Source: Acidobacteriota bacterium
Lineage (GTDB): Bacteria; Acidobacteriota; Terriglobia; Acidiferrales; UBA7541
Reading direction: 5' to 3'
Assembly (NCBI GenBank): GCA_003223245.1
Contig: QHYI01000114.1
Span: forward strand, 62,001 to 126,000
Length of the DNA stretch: 64,000 nucleotides
In this document: positions 28,444 through 37,882 of the stretch, one piece after another
Numbering within the stretch: position 1 is the first letter of the stretch
How the letters are laid out: each line of letters opens with the position of its first letter
Program-made: the position numbers and the translations under genes
Notes under the pieces: generated by a model
The model's database searches: none
The model's input: only the letters and a program-made list of their open reading frames with translations
What the model was told of the DNA's origin: nothing

Positions 28444-29316
28444 ATGGCGAAAACCTCTTCAAGACGCCGACGTTCGAAAGCAGTGAGGAGCTCAGCCGCA
28501 CAGATGGCGAAAGCGTCTCGAGGACGCAGGCCTTCGAAAGAGAATTCGCAGGCCGCGGGACGCGACAGCTCGGAGGTGCGCTTGTTTCGCATTCCCGGGC
28601 TGCCGGAGATTCGAAAGGGTGACGACCTGGCGAAAGTCATCGTAAGTGCGGCTCAAAAAGCCCGGCTGCGCTTTGCAAGTGGAGACATCCTGGTGGTTGC
28701 CCAGAAAGTCGTTTCGAAAGCGGAAGGCTCAGTGGTTTCACTGGCGACGGTAGAGCCGTCGGAAAAAGCCCAAGCACTTGCAGCGCAACTGCAAAAAGAT
28801 CCGCGCGCCATCGAACTTGCGTTGCAAGAGTCGCGCCGCATTCTTCGCACCGACCGCGTGTTGATCACCGAAACGCATCATGGTTTTGTTTGTGCGAACG
28901 CGGGCGTGGATCATTCGAACGTGCCCGGAGACGGTGTGGTGACGCTGCTTCCGCGGGATCCGGATCGCTCTGCGGGAAAGCTCGCGGCGGCACTGAGCAA
29001 GAAGACCGGGAAGCGTGTCGCGGTTATTATCAGCGATACATTTGGCCGGCCGTGGCGGCTGGGGCTGACTAACGTGGCCATTGGTGCGTCGGGATTGCCG
29101 GTGCTTTTGGACTTGCGTGGCACGCGCGACCGGGAAGGGAAGTTGCTTACGGCAACGGTTCTCGCCGTGGCGGATGAGTTAGCGGCGGCCGCGGGACTCT
29201 TGATGGGGAAGTCCGAAGGAACTCCTGCCGTGCTCATCCGCGGTTACCGCCACAAGCCTGCATCCGAAAAAGCAGCGAGCATCATTCGCCCCGCCTCCGA
29301 AGACCTTTTCCGCTGA
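28444..29316 (+). CDS. cofE: Coenzyme F420-0:L-glutamate ligase (CofE-like)
   Basis: RIPGLPEIRKGDDLAKVI, VVAQKVVSKAEG, GVDHSNVPGDGVVTLLPRDPDRSAGKL, SDTFGRPWRLGLTNVAIGASGLPVL; start ambiguous (28444 or 28504). Confidence 0.88.
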   Translation: MAKTSSRRRRSKAVRSSAAQMAKASRGRRPSKENSQAAGRDSSEVRLFRIPGLPEIRKGDDLAKVIVSAAQKARLRFASGDILVVAQKVVSKAEGSVVSLATVEPSEKAQALAAQLQKDPRAIELALQESRRILRTDRVLITETHHGFVCANAGVDHSNVPGDGVVTLLPRDPDRSAGKLAAALSKKTGKRVAVIISDTFGRPWRLGLTNVAIGASGLPVLLDLRGTRDREGKLLTATVLAVADELAAAAGLLMGKSEGTPAVLIRGYRHKPASEKAASIIRPASEDLFR

Positions 29317-29432
29317 GCTTTTGGAAACTTGCGGACGATTCCAATCAAAAGGTGTTAGGGTCCAATGGTTGAGGGGGACGGCTAGCAAATAGGTGAAAAC
29401 ATCCCGTTATCCCCGATGTCCTAATTCCCCGG

Positions 29433-29774
29433 CTATTCTTTGTGCAGGAACACCAGAGCCAGATCGAGTAGGAGGATGATGATAATGATGAGCTCGAGGG
29501 CAAATGCGCGGCCCTGGTGGAATTGATCCACCATAAACGAATACATACGCTCGCCCGTGCGCAACTTCTTGTTAACCAGCTTTTTGTAATCCCGCACCCC
29601 CACTTTGCTGGCGGCGAGTTGATAGAGGCGTGCCGCGGCCAACTCTTCGAGCAACGGGTCGTGTACAGCAGAGATTTGCACGAGGAATCGCTTGGGAGTA
29701 CGCGGTTGTTTTCGGCCTTCGATCGGCATCCGGCTTCTTGTGGATCTCGACGTAAATACTGGGAAGGCCATCAA
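29433..29774 (-). pseudogene. Chimeric ORF: PilZ-protein N-terminus joined to RMD1/DUF155-like C-terminus
   Basis: GRKQPRTPKRFLVQISA matches neighbouring PilZ ORF; LYQLAASKVGVRDYKKLVNKKLRTGERMYSFMVDQFHQGRAFALELIIIIILLLDLALVFL resembles RMD1/DUF155 C-terminus. Confidence 0.55.
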
Positions 29775-29907
29775 GTCTCGAGCGCAACTTACCCCGGAGC
29801 AATAGGGTATTCACCCGATTGACCGCTCGCGGATCTCCACTAACCTTGTTGGTAAAAAGCAAAGTTCACTCCTGCCCACTGAACCGCGCTTGATTCTCGG
29901 TTCTTCA

Positions 29908-30084
29908 ATGAACAGACCAAAAGACTGGCAACTCGTCGCCCGTTATCAGTGCCCGGAATGCGGCAAGCGATACGCCGTGGCCGAGTGGAAGCAAAATCCG
30001 AAGTGTCGGCAGTGCGGTGCGGAGCTTCGCGCCGATAGCGAACAAGGTGCGTCGTCGACCGGTCAAAAGCCAACGGGCAGTTAG
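29908..30084 (+). CDS. Small zinc-ribbon protein
   Basis: YQCPECGKRYAVAEWKQNPKCRQCGAEL (CxxC-x15-CxxC). Confidence 0.65.
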   Translation: MNRPKDWQLVARYQCPECGKRYAVAEWKQNPKCRQCGAELRADSEQGASSTGQKPTGS

Positions 30085-30094
30085 CTAATCCGAG

Positions 30095-30463
30095 TCACCG
30101 GTGACAAACAGCGTGCTTCCCCAGTCGCTTGCCTTCTTTGTCTGTGGTCAAGAAATTCAGTCCGATAGCGAATCCTTTGCGAGTGGAGACGTGACAATAC
30201 ACTACTCGCGCTCTGACATAGGCATCACCGATGGCCGAGGATTTAAGGATTACCTGAGACCCAGGCTTCCACACCTGGCGCGTTGCCAGCCGAGTACCAC
30301 TCGAACTAACGTTTTCCACCGTAGCCAACTCGGCAAAACGCGAACCGCGCGCGGCGAGGATATGTAGCAGGAATCGCTCGGGAGTACGTGGTTGTTTTCG
30401 GTTCTCCAACAACATGTAGCTTCTCCTCTCTGTCAGCTCGGGCATCGGTCGGGACCGGAACAA
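30095..30463 (-). CDS. PilZ-domain protein
   Basis: NRKQPRTPERFLLHI..VENVSSSGTRLATRQVWKPGSQVILKS..ARVVYCH..KGFAIGLNFL. Confidence 0.75.
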   Translation of the reverse strand: MFRSRPMPELTERRSYMLLENRKQPRTPERFLLHILAARGSRFAELATVENVSSSGTRLATRQVWKPGSQVILKSSAIGDAYVRARVVYCHVSTRKGFAIGLNFLTTDKEGKRLGKHAVCHR

Positions 30464-30672
30464 GTGTGAAGAAGGATCAGGAGTACGAGGCTCGCCCCCC
30501 CTGAATGGCGAGATTCTATATTCGTGCTCACCCCTCAGCTAGAGAGGTCATTACCTTATTGGCGCAATGGTTACGCACCTAACTGTACAGCCCCGATAAG
30601 CCACCGGCCCGTGATAGGCTCCGATTTGGCGGGGACCGGAGCAGGGACGCACTGCAGGTAAAATGCGGATAC

Positions 30673-30978
30673 ATGGATACGTTGATAGAAAAAATAATCG
30701 ATCTCTTTTGGGCGGCTAAATGCGCTGTGACAACAGCCGTTTTGGAAAACAAAGTCGAGATAAGGAAATTCATTGGGCTCGCGCTGGCCGTGCCGTCAAT
30801 CACGTTCCTGTTTTATCTTGTGGCGGATGGTGTGTATGAGTCTTGGCAACTTTCGGTTGGGGTCAATCGTCCCGACGATACTGTGCCCGTTCGGCTTATT
30901 TTTCTCGCGCTCATCCTTGCGCTCGTCGGTGTGCATATCTATACCGACGTAAAAAGGCACACCATTTTTTGGAAGTGA
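30673..30978 (+). CDS. Small hypothetical membrane protein
   Basis: Two hydrophobic segments; complete ORF. Confidence 0.45.
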   Translation: MDTLIEKIIDLFWAAKCAVTTAVLENKVEIRKFIGLALAVPSITFLFYLVADGVYESWQLSVGVNRPDDTVPVRLIFLALILALVGVHIYTDVKRHTIFWK

Positions 30979-31424
30979 AAACCGCCGGCCATCCGCGCTT
31001 CTCGTAAAGTCTCCTTCCTCTGTCTGGACCCAAACAACAGCTTCCTGGAGTTCCTCATTATTCTTGGCTTCCTCCCGTGGATGCCTCCCCAGGTGATCGG
31101 ATCCACTGCTTCGGCTTCGTGAGCCTGAAGGTGGGAATGGTCGGGTCCTCGTGAACCTCGACCGTGATATGCCATCGACCAAAAACATCTTGTTGCTCAC
31201 AAATCGGTCGCGCGCTCGCCGCGCCCCGAGAAGCGGCGCCGGCGGTAACAACTAAAAGTGACAAAATCTAAGTCACCCCGAATTGCAAGACACAGACCTA
31301 CAATTTTGCACGGATTGACGGGCAAAATGCGGGACGGTATTTGTTGGGCAGTTTTGGAAGTAGGGGGGTGAATTTTAGTTGACGGAAGTACGGGGTGAAC
31401 TTGGGTTGAATGAGGTGAGAAAGA

Positions 31425-31808
31425 GTGACGCGTGAAACCCTCATGATGGCCGCCGTTCTGGCGTTTTCGATCATCACTTCAGCCCATCCCGTCAAAGCGC
31501 AGTGCGCTCCCTTGACGCTTACGGCAAACGGCAGTAGCAGCCTTCCGGTAAGCCCGGGGAGCCGAGTGACCTTCGCCGGCGTGCTCAGCAATTGCGCTAC
31601 GCAGGCGGCGAACGTCAGCCCGAGCTTCGCCATTACCAGCAATGGAACCACGCTGACCACGGATACGGTTACCTACGTATTAGCGGCCCGCGAAAACCAC
31701 CCTTTCCGCGTCGCCTTCGAGGTGCTGCCAATGACGCCAGGCTCGTACGTGGTGACGGCAACGAGCAGCAACGGCGGCTCCGCGGCAGCGATCGTCACCG
31801 CCACTTGA
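31425..31808 (+). CDS. Secreted CARDB/Ig-like single-domain protein (paralogue 1)
   Basis: Signal peptide; CAPLTLTANGSSSLPVSPGSRVTFAGVLSNC..SNGGSAAAIVTAT. Confidence 0.65.
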   Translation: MTRETLMMAAVLAFSIITSAHPVKAQCAPLTLTANGSSSLPVSPGSRVTFAGVLSNCATQAANVSPSFAITSNGTTLTTDTVTYVLAARENHPFRVAFEVLPMTPGSYVVTATSSNGGSAAAIVTAT

Positions 31809-31959
31809 CGCCTGGTCCTCAACGACCAAAAACAGGGGTGAGGTCTTGCTCTGGGGCGGGAAGGCGTGTGCTCGCACGAGCACCTCTCCGGTCCTGCCCA
31901 AGAGGGTGTGGGGCGAATTAAGAAGTACGCAGTGAAATCTAGTGGAGTGAGGAGAAAAT

Positions 31960-32340
31960 ATGACTGGTAGAACCCTATGGATCGCCGCCCTTCTGGCGCT
32001 TGCGATCATCGCTTCAGCCCCGCCCGCCCATGCACAATGCGTCCCGCTGACGCTCACGGTAAACGGCAGTAGCAGCGTCACGGTAAACCCCGGGGATACC
32101 TTGACCGTCGCTGGGACCGTAACCAATTGCGGCACGCAAGCCGCAACGGTCAACGTGACTCTGAACATCACCCGCGATGGGATCCCTGTCGGCTCGTACA
32201 CAAGGAGCTTCCAGCTGCAACCAGGGCAGACCCAGAGCGCGGGCACTTCAATAGCTGTGCCCAACCTCCCCGGCACGTACGTAGGAACCGCGACGAGCAG
32301 CAACGGAGGCTCGGCCACCGCGACGGTCACCGTAACGTGA
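31960..32340 (+). CDS. Secreted CARDB/Ig-like single-domain protein (paralogue 2)
   Basis: Signal peptide; CVPLTLTVNGSSSVTVNPGDTLTVAGTVTNC..SNGGSATATVTVT; tandem paralogue of 31425-31808. Confidence 0.7.
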   Translation: MTGRTLWIAALLALAIIASAPPAHAQCVPLTLTVNGSSSVTVNPGDTLTVAGTVTNCGTQAATVNVTLNITRDGIPVGSYTRSFQLQPGQTQSAGTSIAVPNLPGTYVGTATSSNGGSATATVTVT

Positions 32341-32622
32341 GGTCGCGCACCGTGCAGCAGCAAACCTCGCCTGCCTTTTTGCTTTGAAAACAGAGAGGAG
32401 TGCGCGCCTGGCGGCACTCCTCTATTCCTAGCGCAGCAATGAGAGATCAGAACCTGTGAGTTGCCCGCGTCTGTTCGCTTTGCCGTCCGTGTGTTAGATT
32501 CGTTCGCCAGTTAAAGAGTCGTCAAAGAGTTGAAGAGTTTTCGGTTGTTTCAGGCTCTTCGAGTCCTCGACTCTTTCCCTTTTGTTCTCAGTTGAAACGT
32601 ATCTGGCGTTTCCCTGCGGCTC

Positions 32623-33558
32623 ATGTCTCTCAATAAACAAAAAATCACGGCGCTCGGTGGCGGCGTCGGCGCGTCAAAACTGCTGCTTGGGCTTTATGAA
32701 GTGATGGACCCCGCGGTCCTGACCATCATTGTCAACACCGGTGACGACATTATGCTGCACGGGCTGAAAATCTGCCCGGACCTGGACATCGTGACGTACA
32801 CGCTGGCGGGAATTGTCGATCCGGCCAAAGGGTGGGGAATTCGCGAGGATACCTTCCATGCTTTGAAGAAACTGGCGGTCTACGGGCGCGCCGACTGGTT
32901 CAACCTGGGCGACCAGGACCTGGCCACACATATTCATCGCAGCGCGCTGCTCGAGGAGGGCAAGACTCTTTCGGAGATTGCGGAGTCGATTCGGACCGCG
33001 CTCGGAGTGAAGACGCGCATTCTTCCCATGTCCGACAACCCTGTGCCTACGATCATCGAGTCGAATGAAGGCGCGATGCACTTTCAGAAGTATTTGGTGA
33101 AGCGGCGCGCCGAGCCTGTCGTAGTAGGAATCCGATTCGCGGGTGTGGAGCAAGCGCAACCGGCGCCGGGTGTGTTAGAGGCGATTCGCGAAGCTGGCCG
33201 CATTTTCATCTGCCCGAGCAATCCCTTTATTAGCATCGGGCCGATCCTTGCCGTACCGGGGGTGCGCCAGCAATTGCGCTCTCGCAAGAGAGATGTCTTT
33301 GCGGTGTGTCCCATTGTGGGCGGCAAGTCGCTCAAAGGGCCTTCCGACAAGATGCTGGCGCAACTGGGCTACGAAGCAACAGCTTTGGGTGTGGCGAAGC
33401 TCTATGCGGATTTTACGGGCACATTTGTCATTGATCCCGTGGACAGAAGGCAGGCGCGCGCAATCGAGGAGCTGGGGATGAAGGCCGCGATTCTGCCGAC
33501 GGTCATGAAAACGCGCGCGCAGAAACGGAAGCTAGCGCAAGCGCTGCTCGAGCTGTGA
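32623..33558 (+). CDS. cofD: 2-phospho-L-lactate transferase (CofD-like)
   Basis: ITALGGGVGASKLLLGLYEV, IVNTGDDIMLHGLKICPDLDIVTYTLAG, NLGDQDLATHI, ICPSNPFISIGPIL. Confidence 0.92.
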   Translation: MSLNKQKITALGGGVGASKLLLGLYEVMDPAVLTIIVNTGDDIMLHGLKICPDLDIVTYTLAGIVDPAKGWGIREDTFHALKKLAVYGRADWFNLGDQDLATHIHRSALLEEGKTLSEIAESIRTALGVKTRILPMSDNPVPTIIESNEGAMHFQKYLVKRRAEPVVVGIRFAGVEQAQPAPGVLEAIREAGRIFICPSNPFISIGPILAVPGVRQQLRSRKRDVFAVCPIVGGKSLKGPSDKMLAQLGYEATALGVAKLYADFTGTFVIDPVDRRQARAIEELGMKAAILPTVMKTRAQKRKLAQALLEL

Positions 33559-33725
33559 AGACTTCGGTGAGTGCAAGTTCAAGCGTCGAAGAGTTAAAGA
33601 CCAAGCGAATTCTTTGGACTCAGGGGGCTTTGAACTGACGGGCTGTTGGACTGTTGAACGGAACTCCTGGGAGTCGAGCTGAAGAGTCCTGCAAGAAATA
33701 TGGTATCTTCAAAAACCGCAAAATT

Positions 33726-34223
33726 ATGGCGACCGCACTGACAGCGCGCGATTTTCGCAACGCCCTGGGGCAATTTGCCACTGGTGTCACGGTAGTCACC
33801 GTCGAGCGCGAGCCAGGCTCGGTCTTCGGAATGACCGCCAATGCCTTCACGTCGGTTTCGTTAAATCCCATGCTGATCCTGGTTTGCGTGGATGAACGCG
33901 CAAAAATCCTGCCGCTGCTTCACAGGAAAAAACACTTCGGGATCAGCGTGCTGAAGCAAGGGCAGCAAGCGGTTTCGGAATATTTTGCGCAGCCCGAGCA
34001 GCATTCCGAAGCGGAGCACCGGCTGGGACTGCGCTATCGCTGGACAGCAGAGGGCGTTCCCGTCCTGGAAGACACGGTCGTGCAGTTGAGCTGCAGCGTG
34101 GTTGCGACACATGTGGCGGGGGACCACACGGTGATTGTGGGGAAAGTCGAGGAGGCGGACATCCAGGGCGGGGAACCGCTGCTGTTCTTTCGGGGCGAAT
34201 ACCGCCACATCGCCCGCCCGTGA
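33726..34223 (+). CDS. Flavin reductase-like FMN-binding protein
   Basis: RDFRNALGQFATGVTVVTVEREPGSVFGMTANAFTSVSLNPMLILVCVDERA. Confidence 0.9.
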   Translation: MATALTARDFRNALGQFATGVTVVTVEREPGSVFGMTANAFTSVSLNPMLILVCVDERAKILPLLHRKKHFGISVLKQGQQAVSEYFAQPEQHSEAEHRLGLRYRWTAEGVPVLEDTVVQLSCSVVATHVAGDHTVIVGKVEEADIQGGEPLLFFRGEYRHIARP

Positions 34224-34451
34224 GAAGTTCACAAGTTAAACAGAACGAGGGATGAGGCCGCCGGACCGGCTACGCTTCCCGCTATTCTTCCGGCCGCACA
34301 GCCTCCGCTTCGCAATCGCCCGATTCATTATGCGCGTCTGGCCGCGCCAAAGAGCCCCGGTGGTCCCGCCTTTCCTTCTCCCACGCTTCCAGTCTTCGGA
34401 GGTGCTCGCCGAGAACGTCGCGGACCAAGGCGGATCGTTCTCGGGGCCGAT

Positions 34452-35192
34452 TCAGTGGTGGCCGCCGAGGGAGTCGCGCTTCACACCATATTCGGCGCCC
34501 CATTTGTCGGTCATTCTCGTGCGGATTTCCCACAGTTCCGGGAAAAACTTCTGGCGCATGCCTTCCTCCAAAATTTCCACCGGACGGCCTTTGAGCGATT
34601 TGGCCGCAAAGCCGATGGTCCGATGAATCAGCTGCATATGTTCTTGCCGGAATTTCTGAAAGCGTTCATCAAATTCTGCCAGCGCCTCGGCGACGACGTA
34701 TGCATCGCCATGCGAGTATTCGGTGTCGTAGATTTTCTCGATCGTTAGCCCGTGCTTGTCCAAGTAATGCGTTTGAAACGAATTCCACAACGGCTGGTAC
34801 ATTTTTAACAGCACGCGGAATCCCGGCGATTCCTGGCCGCTCCCATTGCCCAGGCGCTTGCGAATTTCCTGATATTCCTTGGGTGACATCGTTTCGAGAA
34901 GCGCCAACTGCTCGCTCATCAGTTTTTGGGCAATGTGCACGCGGCGAAAAAGTGTAACGACGCGATTGGTATTTTCCTGCTGCAAATATTCGTCAGCGTC
35001 CAACAGCGTGTAGGCGATCAGCTTCATCCACAATTCTTCGATCTGGTGCACGATCTGGAATTGCAGTTCATCTTTGTTGCAAAAGTCCTCAAACTTGCTT
35101 TGGCACGAGAGCAGCGTTTTGGTGTTCAGATACCGCTCGTAGTCGAGCGTGCCTTCGCCGCCCATCAAGGCGTAAAAATGTTCCCGGTTCAC
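34452..35192 (-). CDS. Tryptophan 2,3-dioxygenase family protein
   Basis: LDYERYLNTKTLLSCQ, DELQFQIVHQIEELWMKLI, QFRKRLGNGSGQESPGFR-like motif. Confidence 0.9.
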   Translation of the reverse strand: MNREHFYALMGGEGTLDYERYLNTKTLLSCQSKFEDFCNKDELQFQIVHQIEELWMKLIAYTLLDADEYLQQENTNRVVTLFRRVHIAQKLMSEQLALLETMSPKEYQEIRKRLGNGSGQESPGFRVLLKMYQPLWNSFQTHYLDKHGLTIEKIYDTEYSHGDAYVVAEALAEFDERFQKFRQEHMQLIHRTIGFAAKSLKGRPVEILEEGMRQKFFPELWEIRTRMTDKWGAEYGVKRDSLGGHH

Positions 35193-35487
35193 GAGCGCCT
35201 CCCTCTGGCACCGTTTCCGGTGCGAGTTCCTTCGTTATGTCGAATGTTACCTAATCGGCTGGAGAGAAGTCGAAGAGGTGGAAGTTCAGGAGTCGAAATA
35301 ACCCTGGAATTTAATTGCTCTGGGCTCCTGACCTTCTCCATTTCACGACCGTTGAACCGCTCCGGGAATTTAAAGCATCAAGGAAGTCAGTCAGCCAAAA
35401 GGTCAAAAGTTGGGGGAGCGTCGGAAAGCGGTGCGAAAGCTCTTCGACTCTTTCACTGTTTGCCTGTTGAACTTTTCGACGAACCGT

Positions 35488-36510
35488 TTATCGTTCGGAA
35501 CTGCCGGAAGCGCGTGAGGATTCGGCGGAATCGCCGGTTTCTTTGCGGTGGCTCTTGACTTCGCGCAGCGCGTAGATCGACTTGTTCTGTGATTCGTAAT
35601 ACGTCCGCGAGGTAATTTCGCCCAGTAATCCCAGCGACAGGAGCTGCACGCCGCTCAGGAACAGCACAACCGCCAGCAGCATCAGCGGCCCGTGCGCGGC
35701 GACCGTGTCCGTGTGGTGCACCAGCTTGTCGATTCCCAAATACGCTGCGATCGCCGTTCCCGCCGAGGTGCCGCCCATTCCGAGCAGGCCGAAAAACTGC
35801 AGCGGCCGCGTGGAGTAATCCAGCAAGAACTTCACGATCATCAGATCCAGGAAAACGCGAATGGTGCGGCTGATTCCATAATTGGACTTCCCGGTTTTGC
35901 GATGCGGGTTTTCGATGGGCACTTCGGCGATTTTTGCGCCGCTCGAGCTGGCCAGCGCGGGAATGAAGCGGTGTAGTTCGCCGTAAAGCTGGATTTCCTG
36001 AATAATTTCGCGGCGATACGCCTTGAAAGTAGTTCCAAAGTCGTGCAACTCGATGCCGGAGAGCTTCGCCATCATCCAGTTAGCGACGCGGCTGGGAAAC
36101 TGTCGCGTCAGCCACGCATCCTTACGCTGATGGCGCCAGCCGCTGACCAGATCGTAGCCTTCCTCGATTTTCTCGACGAAGCGCGGTATCTCCTCGGGAT
36201 CGTGCTGCAGGTCGCCGTCCAAGGAGATAATCACTTCACCGCGCGCAAAATCAAACCCAGCTTTCAACGCCGCCGTCTGGCCAAAATTGCGCCGCAGACG
36301 CACGACGTTCACCCGGCGGTCGTGTTCGTAAATGTCCGAAAGCACTTTGAAGGTATTGTCTTTGCTGCCGTCGTCGATAAACACGAGTTCGTACGGCTCG
36401 CCGATGCCGTCCATCACTTCAGTCAACTTCATGTACAAAGGCGGGATGTTTTCCTGTTCGTTGAAGAAGGGAACGACGATCGAAAATTGAATGGGCGAAT
36501 GGTTTCTCAT
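35488..36510 (-). CDS. Glycosyltransferase family 2 (polyprenol-phosphate sugar transferase-like)
   Basis: IVVPFFNEQENIPPLYMKL..VFIDDGSKDNTF..ISLDGDLQHDPEEIPRF; two C-terminal TMs. Confidence 0.92.
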   Translation of the reverse strand: MRNHSPIQFSIVVPFFNEQENIPPLYMKLTEVMDGIGEPYELVFIDDGSKDNTFKVLSDIYEHDRRVNVVRLRRNFGQTAALKAGFDFARGEVIISLDGDLQHDPEEIPRFVEKIEEGYDLVSGWRHQRKDAWLTRQFPSRVANWMMAKLSGIELHDFGTTFKAYRREIIQEIQLYGELHRFIPALASSSGAKIAEVPIENPHRKTGKSNYGISRTIRVFLDLMIVKFLLDYSTRPLQFFGLLGMGGTSAGTAIAAYLGIDKLVHHTDTVAAHGPLMLLAVVLFLSGVQLLSLGLLGEITSRTYYESQNKSIYALREVKSHRKETGDSAESSRASGSSER

Positions 36511-36529
36511 CAGAGATTGCGGGCACCCT

Positions 36530-37414
36530 TCAGGCTCCCTGGGTGACGTAGCCATAGTCTATCAGGCGAATCCCCTGCAAAGCGACAAGATTTCGAATCC
36601 GCCTGTCGGTCAGTAGCTCCAGCTCTTTTTGCCGGGAAGCTTGCAGGCGCGTCGCTGTTTTTTGCAGTGTTTCATCTGCATAGCCTGGGTGGCACATCAG
36701 TTCGGTGGTGCCTTCGGGCAAGCTTTTTAAAAAGAGTTCGAGGCCATCGCGCGTGAGCTCTCCGGTCTGCGCGATGCCACAAAAATAATCCGCGGTGGCG
36801 ATCCCTGCGCGCTCGGCCTGTTCTCGCGCGTCGCGCGCCAGCAGCTTGAGCCCGCGTGCCTGTACCCCTTGCTTCATCACCACGGTGGGATTCTGCTTCC
36901 TGCCGGAAGAGAGCGCCGCGCGGAGGCTCGACTCTTCCAGCGAAACGCGGATGGCTTCAATGCCATGCTTCTTGGCCTGGCGCAGGGCAATTTCAAACAA
37001 CCCGGGAAGCATGTGGACGTGTTTATGGCCGTCCAAATGCGTCGGCTGGATGCCCGCATCGCGCACTTTGCGAATCTGCGCGTCCCACTCGAGTTCGACT
37101 TCGGCGAGAACCAAGCTGCGGCGCGCGCGTTTCAAGAGCAAGCTCTCGGGTCCCCCTGCAAAATTTCCATTGTCATCCAGCAGGCTCTTTACACTTTCCC
37201 GGTCGGCCACAGGCGCCCCGTCGCTGAGGTTCAAATGAACTCCGAGCCCGAGGCCGGGGGCGAGCTTTGCCGCGCTCACTGCATCGGTGAACGCCATCCC
37301 GTTTGCCAGCAGGGAAGTGCTGGTCACAATCCCGCCGCGGAAGGCGTCCAGGATGCCCCGGTTCACGCCCTCGGTCCAGCCCAGATCATCCGCGCCGACA
37401 ATCAGGTTCTTCAC
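36530..37414 (-). CDS. ChbG/HpnK (YdjC) family carbohydrate deacetylase
   Basis: NLIVGADDLGWTEGVNRGILDAFRGGIVTSTSLLANG; THLDGHKHVHMLPGL. Confidence 0.9.
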   Translation of the reverse strand: MKNLIVGADDLGWTEGVNRGILDAFRGGIVTSTSLLANGMAFTDAVSAAKLAPGLGLGVHLNLSDGAPVADRESVKSLLDDNGNFAGGPESLLLKRARRSLVLAEVELEWDAQIRKVRDAGIQPTHLDGHKHVHMLPGLFEIALRQAKKHGIEAIRVSLEESSLRAALSSGRKQNPTVVMKQGVQARGLKLLARDAREQAERAGIATADYFCGIAQTGELTRDGLELFLKSLPEGTTELMCHPGYADETLQKTATRLQASRQKELELLTDRRIRNLVALQGIRLIDYGYVTQGA

Positions 37415-37537
37415 GACCTGTCCTGTCCCGATGATTTCACCTGTTCGTTCGGACAGCTATTCATTTGCGCGTGCATAAATCTTCGTACCATTGACCCCTT
37501 TGAGGCTCAACTCTAGCATGGCGCTTAAGAGGAAAGA

Positions 37538-37882
37538 ATGCCCACGAAAGTACGTGAAGATAAGAAAGCACCAGGGCAAAATACGGAGCGGCGCCGCGGC
37601 CGGCGCATGAATTCCCGCGTTCCGGTGCGCCTGGAGTGGGACGAGGCCTCCGGCAAGCGTTCCAGCGCCGAAGCCTACACGCGGATCGTCAACCCTTACG
37701 GCTGCATGCTCGTTCTGCCGCATTCCCTGGGCCTCGAGCAGCGCGTGGCGCTCACCAATCTGGCGACGAAGTCCAGCAACGCGGCCATCATCGTCTGGAA
37801 AGGACAGTCACGGCCCGACGGCTGGGAATATGGCGTCGAACTGGTAGCGCCGGAAATGGACTTCTGGGGTCTGGAACTGTGA
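37538..37882 (+). CDS. PilZ-like domain protein 1 of tandem pair
   Basis: RRRGRRMNSRVPVRLEWD..TRIVNPYGCMLVLPHSLGLEQRVAL..WEYGVELVAP. Confidence 0.65.
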   Translation: MPTKVREDKKAPGQNTERRRGRRMNSRVPVRLEWDEASGKRSSAEAYTRIVNPYGCMLVLPHSLGLEQRVALTNLATKSSNAAIIVWKGQSRPDGWEYGVELVAPEMDFWGLEL

